Shown here piece after piece: positions 1 through 11,800 of a DNA stretch of 64,000 bases (position 1 is its first letter; each line of letters opens with the position of its first letter). The stretch covers positions 53,634-117,633 of the forward strand of contig JAOVVO010000197.1 in NCBI GenBank assembly GCA_028564675.1, written 5' to 3'. The DNA comes from Onchocerca lupi. Taxonomy: Eukaryota; Nematoda; Chromadorea; Rhabditida; Onchocercidae. Under the pieces are notes generated by a model. That model was not told where the DNA came from and did not search any database. It saw only the letters and a program-made list of their open reading frames with translations. The position numbers and the translations under genes were made by a program.

Positions 1-364
1 TTTAAATAAGGTATAACTGATTTTAAGCTATTTTGATTAAATAATGAACTTTATTATTAAATAAAAAAAAATTTTGCTTACATCATATTGATTTGTGAGA
101 TTCATATCTTTTGCTCAAATTCTTTTTCTAAATAGAAAAAAAAAAAGGTTTCAAGTATAGAAAATAACAAATAATTGTAAAGAAAAGCAGTGTGCTAAAT
201 TCAGAGTTTCATTTTCATTGGTCTAAATTTAACAGATATTTAAATGTAAATTTTGCCAGCCAAAATAGAAAACACTAAAGCAGAGTTAAAAATTTTCTTT
301 CACTAAAAAATTTTTTCAAAATTTTCTTTCATAAATGAATAATTCTTTGAAATAATTGTTTTAG
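1..364 (+). other. Intron of the site-1 protease gene
   Basis: AT-rich sequence with in-frame stops leading to the acceptor ttgttttag at 356-364. I see no further exon in it. Confidence 0.6.
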
Positions 365-3300
365 ATTGATTCCACCATATATCGATTTCAATGAATGTCC
401 TTATATGTGGCCATATTGTAGTCAACCAATTTACGCTTCTGCTATACCGACCATCATTAATGTAAGTTATTCTACATATTGATGGGAAGATGCCATATAA
501 TGCATACATTTCATATGGTTATTTAATAACGATCACGTTTACCTACTTGGAATAAACGGAAATTTGGAATTAACGGAGACTTAAAGATACCTAAAAAAAA
601 TTAACATAGCTTATTGTTAACTTTTGTTAATTCTATTCCAAACAGGAAAGTTATGTTTACGATTATTTATATAACATTATAATGTTATATAAAATTGCAG
701 GTTACGATCATCAATGGAATGGGTGTATCTGGTCGAATAATGGAAGAAGTAAGTATACTATTAGAAATTTGCATGTTATTTTAAACTAATTTCAATGTAA
801 TCTTCCAAAGTTGAAAAGAACAAGTCATTTAGCCGATATGGGAGCCATTTTTGGACGAAAATGGTGATTTGCTAAATGTTTCAATAATGTATTCCGATCT
901 CCTATGGCCATGGTCAGGTTATATGGCAATTGCAATAAGTGTTATGCCTAACGGAGGTAATTATGATGGAACTGCAAGCGGACGAGTCACTGTTACAGTA
1001 ATGGTAAATTTTCTTTTTTTTTTTTTTCGTTTTTCTAGATTATTAGTTGTTGTGAGTGTATATGGATCTTCGAAATTCAGTATTAAATGGTCAATCGATC
1101 AAACATCGACATAATTAAATATGACTAATCTTAGTATAAATATTTTTTTGATGAATGACATCTAAAATGACATCTTTTGCCCTTTTATAATTTTTTTTTA
1201 ATATGCGTATATGCAAGAATCGATTTTTTAACCTATTTTAGTTTTTTTTTTCTTTTTTAAATTAAGAAATTAAATTTCATTGCAGTCAGAAGAACGAGGT
1301 GGACAAAAATATTCAACTGCGGTATTCCTAATACGAGTTCGTATCATTCCGACGCCCCCAAGAAGGTTGGCTTTAACCACTCTTACGAATTGTTTCTCTT
1401 TTTCAACGTGATTTTTTTTTTTTTTGAATCTTAGATATGTATACTCAGTTTTATTTTCCAATTCATTTTGTTTGTTCAAATAAATAAATGAAGTTGATGA
1501 TTCAAAATTAAGAGCGAGGAACCGGAGGAAAAATACCAAGGAAAGTCAAAAAGAGATTTAATCTAATGAATTGAATTTATAGAAAACAAAAGGTAATTAA
1601 TAGAGCTTTTAGTCAGCGATTGCTGTGGGATCAATATCGAAATATGTGTTATCCACCAGGATATTTTCCACGTGATGATTTACGTGATAAGGCGAATATA
1701 TTAGACTGGAATGCTGACCATCCGCATACTAACTTCAAAAATCTTTATCAGCATCTTCGGAGCAGTGGTTATTACATTGAGGTAGAGTTACATTTCAGCA
1801 TTTTAATTCAGTCATTAAATTTTAAATGATATGATTTTAACAATTTAAATGATATTTTAACAACCTGAGAAACAAGGAAAAGAATAGGCATTTATTTCAT
1901 CTCAAAAAATTTCTTCAGCATGTTCCTATTTCAAATTTTTTTCCTTCAGCGTTATAAATTTTAATGGATTAGTTTGACAAGAATATTGTAAGTTAATTTA
2001 TATCACATTAATTTCTTATATTCAAAATCAATGTAGTTTCACTGTGTTAAGATAGGAAGTTAATTACATTGCTTGCATAATTAGTAGGATATTAAAACAA
2101 GTTGTTTAAGACTAGCCTTAAAAATCCCTTTTCTGAAATATTGTTCAACTATGCCAGGTTCATCTTGTTTAATAAGGATTTTTAATATCTGTATAATTCC
2201 AGTGTTTTAGTTTTTTTTTTTTTTTTTTTTTTTTTCAGTTCTACTTCTATTGAAAGCAAAAAATGATATATTTTTAAGTGAAATAAAATCTTCAAATATA
2301 TCAATTTTCGTCAGATATTAGGCGAACCACTTACCTGTGTGGATTTGAGCCAGTATTCAGCTTACTTGATTATCGATCCGGAGGATGAATTCTTCCCTAT
2401 TGAGCGGCAGAAGCTTTATGACGAAGTAAACAATGCTAATTTGAATTTGATCATTTTCGCGGATTGGTATAATACATCCGTAATTGACAAAATTCGATTT
2501 ATGGATGAAAATACCAAGTACGTTAGTTTTTCGTATTATCGTGTTTTTAATATTTTGAAATGACTTTGCAAGTTTTCAAATTGAATTGAGGAAATTTATT
2601 TTTATAGAACTTATCATCTCATTGTTACATAAACTTATGAGCTCCTGGTTAGTGTAAACCAAAATGGACATATATCTTTGAAGTTTCGAGCAAAACATAA
2701 AAAAAAAATTGTTGGGATAAAATTTGCTTAATACCAAATTAAATCCATTTCAGAAAAACATACTTGCCAGGGGTTACTTACACACCTTTTAATACTCAAA
2801 CTCATTCTATTTTTAACATTGTCAATGCTGAGAATCTTAACAAACACTTCCTGTTCTCTGATTACAAGATTACTAACTGCAAATTATTCTTAACCCAAAA
2901 TACATTGTATTATCAGGAATTACTTTGACTGATAAAAAAAATTTTGAAAATGTTCAGATTTCCATCATCAAGAACTCAGATGTAGAAAGTACACAAATAG
3001 ATCTTTGAATTTGAATTTTCCTTTTTTCACGTTTTATGTACATTCTTTTTTTTTCTATTTACTTTCGTTATCATGTACACAAGGTAAAGATTTCTGAAAA
3101 AAGCAACTGAATTAAAGTCAAATGTCTTTCAAAAATCATCAGGGTTTCTTAAAAAACAATTTTTCTTTTTTTTTTTTTTTTAAATAAGATTAATATTTCA
3201 GACAGTGGTGGCAACCAGAGACAGGAGGAACAAATTTGCCAGCTTTAAATGATCTTCTTAAGAAATGGAATATCTCATTAAGCGCTCTTGTAAGATTTTT

Positions 3301-6300
3301 TTTTCTGCAGTTGAAAAGAATATTTTTAGCATAAAATGGACGAAAATTTTTTTGTAATCATTAATTAAAATTCTGGAAAAAATTACTTCCAGTTCAGTGA
3401 CCTAGCTAATTTTTTATTATACTTGCTCAAAGCATTGAAATTTCTTTTTGGGAAGACAAAATCGAATTAATTTACAGGTTCTAGATGGTATCGCTACTAT
3501 AGGACATACACAAATGAAATACTTGTCAGGAACATCAATATCTAATGCTCCACCTCATGCCCTCATTGCATTATCAAATTTAATTGATTTGGTGAATTAC
3601 TTTTCCAGATTTAAACTTAATCTAATGTTTTAGTCAGTATTAAGAGATATTTCAAAAAAATTGGAAATAGCAACACGAGGTATTTGTTTGGCGTCAAATA
3701 ACTTTAGTCAAGAAAAATTTTTGCTCCATTTTTTAAAATCCATTAATTCATGCAAATTCATTCATATTTCTTGTTTTTGAAGCAATCTATAAAATTTGTG
3801 ATAATAAATAAACTTAATAGTAAGGATTTAAAAACAGTTTGCATTAAATAAATTAATCGGTTTTTATATTGAGAGTCTTTTAGGGCGCAGAGATGATAGT
3901 AGATGAAAGAACTAACCAATTGCATGAAGAAGCCATTTTCCTATATTACAAAAATAACACTTTATCGAAAACGTAAGTTCGAAATTGATTCATTCGAAAA
4001 TGTTTATAAAAAAATATCCATCGAAAACATGAGCAATAAGCATAATATACCGTGGCATTAAATGTAATCATTTTTATTATCTTAACTATTTAAGAATTGT
4101 TTTATAAAGTTGGAATGCTAAGAATGAATCAGTCTTGGAAAATTATAAATTCGAAATAGCAAGTTTTCCCGGAGTTTTTTTCTTCATTCTTTCAGGAATA
4201 TTTGTTGATAGTATAACATATCAATGTAATCTGTAGTATAGAATATTTGCGTGATATGATAAAATAATCAGCAAAGTGTTTACATACAGTAAAACACTAA
4301 AAGAATATACATGCGTTACAAGGTACATCATGACAAATTTGAAATATTAGATAAAGTGTCCACTACTGTGTGTTGGCTGTAGTATTATGCCTCAGATTAG
4401 ATCAACTTTTAATGATTCTGAAATATTTCTTTAATAATTTCTTTTGTTTGGATCCTAAATTTTCTTTTTTTTTTTCTTAGATCGGAGAAACTAAAGTCAG
4501 GCACAAATATTATTATTCATCAATTTGATAAAAAGATTCTGCAGTTGATGTGCACATTCCGTTAACGAAAATAAAGCTGCATTTTTCGTACTTTTCCTGT
4601 CTTATTTTGACTAACGAAAATTTTTTCCTAGTTTTTAGGTTTTGTATTTTTTAGAACATTTTAATCAATTTACACTTAGGTCTGGTTTTGTGGCCATTTT
4701 TGGTGATAGTACATGTCTTGAAGTTGGCACAACATCGGATGCAAAAAGTTGTGTCTTTTTATTGGAAGCACTTCTTGAAAGTGCTTTGGAAGGTGATTTG
4801 ATCGAAAGCTTGCGTCAATCACTTGAACCTGTTAGCATTTTTCTTGATATTTTCCATTAATATAGCATTATTTTTCTTCTTTATTTTATCGTTTATATTA
4901 CTGTAAGAACTGATTAAATGAAAGATTTTATCATGCTATACTATATATTCCAAAGTATTTATAAATCATCATATGTAAGATATGTAGTAGCGATATTATC
5001 ACTAAATATCATGAATAAAATCTGTACATACTGTTTAGTTATTTTACGCTCTTATTGTCTAGTTATTATACATAATGTTTCTTATTATACATAATGTTTC
5101 TTTCATCTCTCCTTTCTTCCCGTCCAATGATAATTTGATTATATCAGTGATTTGAGCATGAACGTGGAATTTTTTACTAGATTATTTAAATTTATAATTT
5201 CTTTCTATCATTTATAAACAAATGCACACAGAATGATTTCTGAGAATATAAGAATAACACTTCTTTTTATTTGCAGGCTGGTACTACATTATCTTTGAAG
5301 TATTCGCAGAACTTACCACTTCCAAAAAGAATGATTAATTCAAATTTCGCGAAATATTCAAAAGTAAATTAGCAGTTAATTGCTAAAACTAAGCGACTCA
5401 AGTTAAATTTTGTTTTTCTTTGAGAAATCCATAGGTGTCTTAGAAAATTTTCGGTATTTTATCATTTTATTGGGAAAAAAATTTCCTCATCAAGAATTAA
5501 GAATGTTAACAAGAAACCATTGCAATTAAATCTCTTACAGAAATTAATTAGATTTTTAATTTCCCCAAAAATTTATAGGTTATAATGAACATCTCATCGG
5601 ATGCTGAACCTGTATATCGAGAAAATCCAAAATGTCGCATTCTATGGACTGCCACTTCACAGCCGATCACCAATGTCACCCTTTCATCGTAAGTTCATGT
5701 ATTATCTCAAGGTTTCAGTTAAATCTGTTTATTAAAAAATCAGATAAAGGGAAGTATATTCAAAATCCTTAGAAATGTTTGGCTAATGCCTGAGTAAATT
5801 CTATTTTTCTTAGTAATAACTTTCTTGCTATCTGATTTGCCTTGTTGTTCTTTTGCATCAAATCAGAACCTTTTGAATCATCATTAGTGGAGAAATAAGA
5901 TACTTAAATTAACCAACTAATATTTTTCAAAGTAACCGAATTGATGTGAATTATTAATAGAATTAAATGATTGAAATCTAATAACAGCACATCTCTATTT
6001 ATTTATCCATTATTCATATGCCTGATTCATATGTTGATTTATATTTGTATATTATTTTAGAGATTTAAATCGCAATCGTTTGAAGGATGATCGTTCAGAT
6101 TTTCTAGATGAAAATCAGCTTTCGAAAGAACTTACTTCTGCACAGGTTATTTCCGTTTATTGCAATCACATTTTATATCTAGAGAAACGGTTTTTAAAAT
6201 TCCAATCTTCCATTTTACAATTTTTACAGCTTCATGAAATCGTCCAATTTTTCGATCCAAATGTGGAAAATAATATTGAACAAACGCATCCGTTAAATTA

Positions 6301-6442
6301 TAGTGATCGGAACTATGATTTCTTGTTATGGGGCTTCATTTTCTTTATTATAATTCTAATATATTGTCGTACCTTGATACGTCGTCCAGTTATACGTTTT
6401 CGAATTTTTCAATTTATGTTAAGGCAATTGCGGGTATTGTAA
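365..6442 (+). CDS. MBTPS1: Membrane-bound transcription factor site-1 protease, C-terminal half (5' partial)
   Basis: Site-1 protease (SKI-1, subtilisin family) cuts SREBP and ATF6 type precursors in the Golgi lumen. The 600 residues here match the post-catalytic half of the family: motifs NECPYMWPYCSQPIY, LLWPWSGYMAIAISV, YPPGYFPRD, FADWYNTSV and AIFGDSTC. The end carries a membrane segment (FLLWGFIFFIIILIYC) and a basic tail, as in the type I membrane family. Asp, His and Ser of the catalytic triad lie before the window. Exons: 365-461, 701-748, 833-1003, 1286-1365, 1613-1781, 2315-2517, 3202-3289, 3478-3591, 3884-3972, 4481-4495, 4680-4830, 5277-5363, 5579-5688, 6061-6442. Phases close throughout. 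Two points are uncertain. The exon at 4481 has a strong acceptor but three phase-compatible donors (after 4495, 4543 or 4549), and skipping it also keeps frame. Bases 6146-6229 could be an 84-nt intron or be retained. An AATAAA lies at 6738. Confidence 0.93.
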
Positions 6443-6737
6443 TAATTCACTTATCTCTTATTACTTATCTCTTCATTTATTTATTTCCTTGAATTTCGTT
6501 TTTTTCAGTGACAGTAATATCAAAATATCAGTTAGTACTAGTACTATCCAGTGATGTATTTCACATGACATTTAGTTTAGAGATATTCAATATCATTAGC
6601 ATTTTTCATATTGTAATATACTGGAAATTGTTTTTCTCCTTTATTATTTTTTTTTAGCTATCTTATCGAGATAAGGTTAGGATATTAGTTTCAAAGTTTC
6701 TATTACGAAAAAAGGAAATATATTATTAGTTAGTAAA

Positions 6738-6743
6738 ATAAAT
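6738..6743 (+). terminator. Candidate poly(A) signal of the site-1 protease gene
   Basis: AATAAA about 295 nt after the stop codon. A second copy follows near 6797. The motif is common in AT-rich DNA, so this rests on position only. Confidence 0.4.
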
Positions 6744-8891
6744 GAATGAAAAAGAATTTCAATGAAAACATATTTTAGGAAATTGGTTCCTAAGAATAAA
6801 TAAGACAGAAATGGAAAGAATTACAAAAAGAATATGTAGATATTAGAAGTAAAAGTTGAACAAGATGATATAAGAATTTTGCAATTTTTAGCAGATTTTA
6901 AATTTTTCATTTCAATCAAATTTCTTTATTTTTTTCTTTTCCATTTATCTCATTAATTTTTTGGAATTTATTGCCGATTATTTATACATTGAAAATTGTA
7001 GCAACATATAATTTAATGTCAATTTTCGGAATATTCTGTAAATTTGTAAATATGATTTTTTTAATTTGATAAAAAATTTCAAGTTTGATTGCTGTTGCGT
7101 AAGTTCCGATTCAAAAAATTTATCAAGCTGTAGAAGTGATCGTGATTCTCGTAGTGGGCATTTTCTTGGCGGGAACTCAATTTTTTCAAATTTGAAAGAA
7201 TTTGAATATGGTTATTTGGGACAAATTTGCTGAAGGCTGCCCATAGTACGCTTGTTGTCCATTAATTTGCTGGCACGTCGAATTTAAATTGAAGTCTTAA
7301 TTTCATCGACTAAATTAGTTCGTTAAATGAATCTTGGAATTTTTTTGCACCCAACCAAAATTGAAATTTTTATTTCATCAATTGTATTAGTTCACGAAAA
7401 TCCATTGAAATTTTAATTCCATCATCCAGCATATTCATTAAATAAATATACGAGATATTGAGTAAATCGTTGTTGACAAAATAACGAAACTTAAGTTGTC
7501 TGTACTTGAGTTGAAATTTTATACCTGAGCTTGGGCTAAAATGCTTTTTTCATTAATTAAATTAATCTATTAAGTACAGCTCGAGAGACTTTTGTCGAGC
7601 GAAATTATCATGTCGAAATTATCGTTAATTAAAATGTTTGAGATTTTGTCGCAAAATATGATTTTAAGATATATGTTAAAAGTAGTAATACATTTTAAAA
7701 ATTTCCAGAAATTTATAGTAATATTTAAGTCAAGCTGTTTAATTTTAATTGAAAAAATGGTAAAATTTATTTTGCTGTTTCACTTTACTAATTCGGTATA
7801 CTCTTTGTATTACATTATTATTATTATTGTTATTGTTCTACATAATTCACCTCTCCATTTATTTAACATGCAGAAGTAATAATGGTTTACTCATATTTCT
7901 AATGACATATCGAAAAAAGTCACAAATTTGGACGGTATTTATGGTTGTGAAACTTTGCAATGATGTGAGTAATCAAAAACTTGAATTAAAATAAATATTA
8001 AGACAAATGAAAAAAAATTCTTAAAAATGTCTCGCTAACTGGAAAACATAAGTAAGTTCAAGTTTCTTTTTTTTTTTTTTTAATTTATCAAACGTTGCTA
8101 GAAATTAGTTGTCGATAGAGAAAATTGCTGTTTGGTAAAAAAAAGTAAATTACACATAAAATATTTACATGATTGATATTAATGTTAAGCTGATAATAAT
8201 AAGAATAAACTTTTAAGTTTAAATTTAACTTGGTGTCACTAAATAATTCATCGTTGAATCATTTATCAAAATTTATTTTATCCCATCATCGATAGATTAT
8301 TGTTTTAAATTATTTAATGTAACTTGAAGAGAAATCATTGTCTTGACATCAGATATGAATTAATCGACAATTCATATAAAATTCTTTATATTTTAAGAAC
8401 AGTGAAACTGTTTCATTCTACCAGGAATTTGGTTTAAGATTTTTTGCATCATGCATTCAAATGGAATTAAAACTTTTATGCAAAAAAATTTGAATATTTA
8501 AATACTCTCAAAAAATATTTATCTGTATGTATATGATAAATACTTAACTTCATGCAAAAAATGTTTGATGCATTTAAATATACGCAAAAAGTATTTGACA
8601 TATTTAGATATGCGCTGAAATGCATTATTATCTAAATGTCCACAAGAAATTGCTTGAAATACTTAGAAAATATTTAATACATGTCATTACATATTAAAAG
8701 TACTTCACATTTCTGTAAATCGATTACTGATTTATATGTTTTAATTTAGAATGGAATTCTTTGTCAAAAAAAGGAGCGTAATTATGTTTTAGATTTTAAA
8801 AACTTCTTCAATTATTTATTTTCAGGCATTTTAAGAAGAAAGTCTTCTAGCATTGTTGATTCCGTAATAAGTCAGTTGATTTCATTGAAAT
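6744..8891. other. Intergenic region between site-1 protease and top-2
   Basis: No gene seen. A 95-codon frame at 7592-7879 is low-complexity and hydrophobic without family likeness, so I do not call it. The stretch 7130-7270 is less AT-rich and holds an E2F-like site, TTGGCGGGAA, at 7166-7175. A degenerate repeat occupies about 8460-8690. A splice acceptor-like ttttcag ends at 8825, 66 nt before the top-2 start, and could be a spliced-leader addition site or the end of a 5' UTR intron. Confidence 0.5.
8460..8690. repeat. Degenerate short repeat, variants of atgcaaaaa-t-tttga-atatttaaata
   Basis: Several diverged copies of a roughly 40-50 bp unit (for example near 8477, 8553, 8582 and 8611), mixing atgcaaaaaa or acgcaaaaag with tatttga and tttaaatat. 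Copies are too diverged for a firm unit length. Confidence 0.4.
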
Positions 8892-11800
8892 ATGAGCGAC
8901 TCATCACAAGTCATTGTTAGTTATGGAAATTTGCCTTATTAATTTTGTTTGGTTCATGTACACCTTTTTTGCTTTCTTGATGTTAATGTTTGCTTAGAAG
9001 TAGTATTAATATCAAGACCAAAATTATCATTTTTTTATATGTTGCTGTTCAATCCTAAGATTTCTAAATATAGCGTGAAATGTTGGTTTCAATTAATGAA
9101 TTAATGAACGGATGTTTCAGTTAGTTTGAAATCAGTTACTAAGTAGTAAATTGACATCATTTGTTCATAATCAAGTAATGTTCCATTGCTTATATTATGA
9201 AAAACTCTTTCCTTTTTTTTTTCAAAACAGAGTTTTCTGTTTCAGTCCATCGATTTAGATGAAGACTCATTTGCCCCATCGCCTTCACCACCGAAATTAA
9301 CGAAAAAGGCACCTATGAAAGGAGTAGTAAAACCTGCTGGGAAAAAGAAAGCTGAAAAATCATGTAAGCTACAAATAATATTCATTTTTTGTTAGCAACT
9401 TTTTCTCATCCATTGTGTTCTCATATTGAATAGATTAAATTTTTATTTCTTGTTTCGTTGTAAAATTTCAATTTTTTTTTTTGAAAGAAATCTCTCACTT
9501 TTTTTTTTTTTTAAAGCAGCAGGAACAGCTTCAGAAGATCCAATGGATGTTTTCATGGATTTAGAGAAAGAAGAGAAAGAAAATAAGGGAAAACGATTAA
9601 GCATTGAAAAAATATACCAAAAGAAGTCACAACTTGAGCATATTCTATTACGACCGGATACATACATTGGTTCCGTGGAATACACCGATCGAACTGTACG
9701 TTTATTAATTTCATTCACTTTTGAGTGATTTTTTCTTTCTTTCAGAGAAAAAATTTGATTTAAAATCTCAAAATCTTCCCACAAATGCCGAATTTCCAAC
9801 AAATTTTGAAAATTAATGGGAAAAGAGAGAACGAATTGATTTTTTGTAGGAATCATAGATTCGTATTGTTGATCAAAAGTTTATTACTACATAAATCTAT
9901 TATCTTTTTCAGTAAATATAAACTTCTAAATTCTTCTAAATAAGTATACGACGCGGAAATAGATCGAATAGTTCAAAACTGATGTGAAAGCAATTATCAA
10001 AAATTATAGCCAATGTGGGTATACGATACGGAAACAGATCGAATAGTTCAACGTGAGATCTCCTATGTACCAGGTTTGTACAAGATATTCGATGAAATAT
10101 TGGTGAATGCTGCTGATAACAAACAGCGAGATCCGAAAATGAATCTTATCAAAGTTAATATTAACAAGTAAGTTGGTAATCACTTTAAATTTTTATCAGT
10201 TCTTATTTCATTTGGCAAAATAATTAGAATTACGAATATCTGTGAGAAAGTCATCATTGGACACAGAACCAGTTTAAGGAAAAAAAAAATAATACTGAGT
10301 AATGACATTTTCAATAATAATCATTGATCATTCTTATGGTAATAAACTGTTACTACCAGGAGAAAGTGATTTTTTACTATGTGAATGGAAACTAAAAAAT
10401 ATTAAATACTGATAATTGCCATACGAACACATCTCTCATAATGTCGGGATGGGGTTTAAAACTCACTGCTCATATTCTTTTCTCTGAGTTATGCTAAATA
10501 GAACAAGACAATTTGCCTAATTTACTTTCGCAAGCAAGTTAATAATTATTGAAACGATAATGATTCAAGAAATTTTTAGAGAGGAAAATGAAATTAGCAT
10601 ATACAACAATGGTCGAGGTATTCCGGTTGTGCTGCACAAAGTTGAAAAACTGTATGTCCCCGAACTTATATTTGGTACTCTACTTACGTCATCAAATTAT
10701 GATGATAGTGAGCGTAAAGTTACAGGTAATTTTTTAATTTATTTCTTACTTCAATAACTCAAATATCATTTGATGGAAACCAAACAGTTTGAATTACTAA
10801 GTCAACTATTCTTGTTTCAGTAATCTGTGATTTGCATTTCAGAGCGCTAAAAATTCCCTTTACTTACTTATAGAGAATAAAATGCATGCAGAAAATTTGT
10901 TTTTAAGATCTCTTTATCAGTGAATTTAAGAAATATAAAATGGAAATCTAATGTGAACGGAGTTAGATGCACGCTACTATTTCTAATTTAAGACTATGTA
11001 ATGAAATTATATTCCAGGTGGCCGAAACGGTTATGGTGCAAAACTTTGTAACATATTTAGCAAAGAATTCACATTGGAAACTTCAACCAGTGAATATGGG
11101 AAAGCTTTCAAACAGGTTCTTCGAATTTTTCCTCTTAAATTTTTATGCCTTCAGTTGACATTTTGGATTTCAAATTAATTTCCAGGTCCTAAATTCATGT
11201 TAATTTAAGCGATTATATTTTTTCTTCAGTTTAGGTATGGGTCAATAATATGTCAAAAGGTGAAGAACCAAAGATAACAAGCAGCAGCAGAGAAGATTTT
11301 ACACGTGTGACGTTCAAACCAGACTTGGCAAAGTTTAAAATGACTAAATTGGATGATGATATTGTAGCATTAATGTGCCGCAGGGCTTATGACATTGCTG
11401 GTTCAACACGTGGTGTAAAAGTTTTTCTCAACAATAGACAAATTCCTGTATGTTTCTGGAAATATTTTTTTCTGAGTTTGCTTAATTTAGTGTTTATCTT
11501 GCTCCTTTCATTAGATAAATAATTTTCCATACTATTATAAGTGATACTCATATAAATATTAGCCTAACTACTTCGAGATCTTACTTTTTTCTGGTTCTTA
11601 GATGATCCTTATAATTATCGATGTTGAATTTTACAATTTTAGTATATATTATATTTTAGTGTCTTATTTTCATGGAACAATGAAAATGAAACACGAAAAT
11701 ATAATACATACAAAAACTGGTAAACTTTTATTGATTATCATTCACTAAAATAATATCTCTTTGTACTCTTCAAGAATATATTTTATCAAGATTTAGGTGC

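Noticed and set aside
1583..1592. Possible 10-nt micro-exon in the site-1 protease gene
   Set aside because: Direct joining of 1365 to 1613 gives PPRSQRLLWDQY, which fits the family better than the version with the micro-exon.
7592..7879. 95-codon frame on the + strand between the first two genes
   Set aside because: Ile/Leu-rich composition expected from AT-rich DNA, no family likeness, no exon partners.
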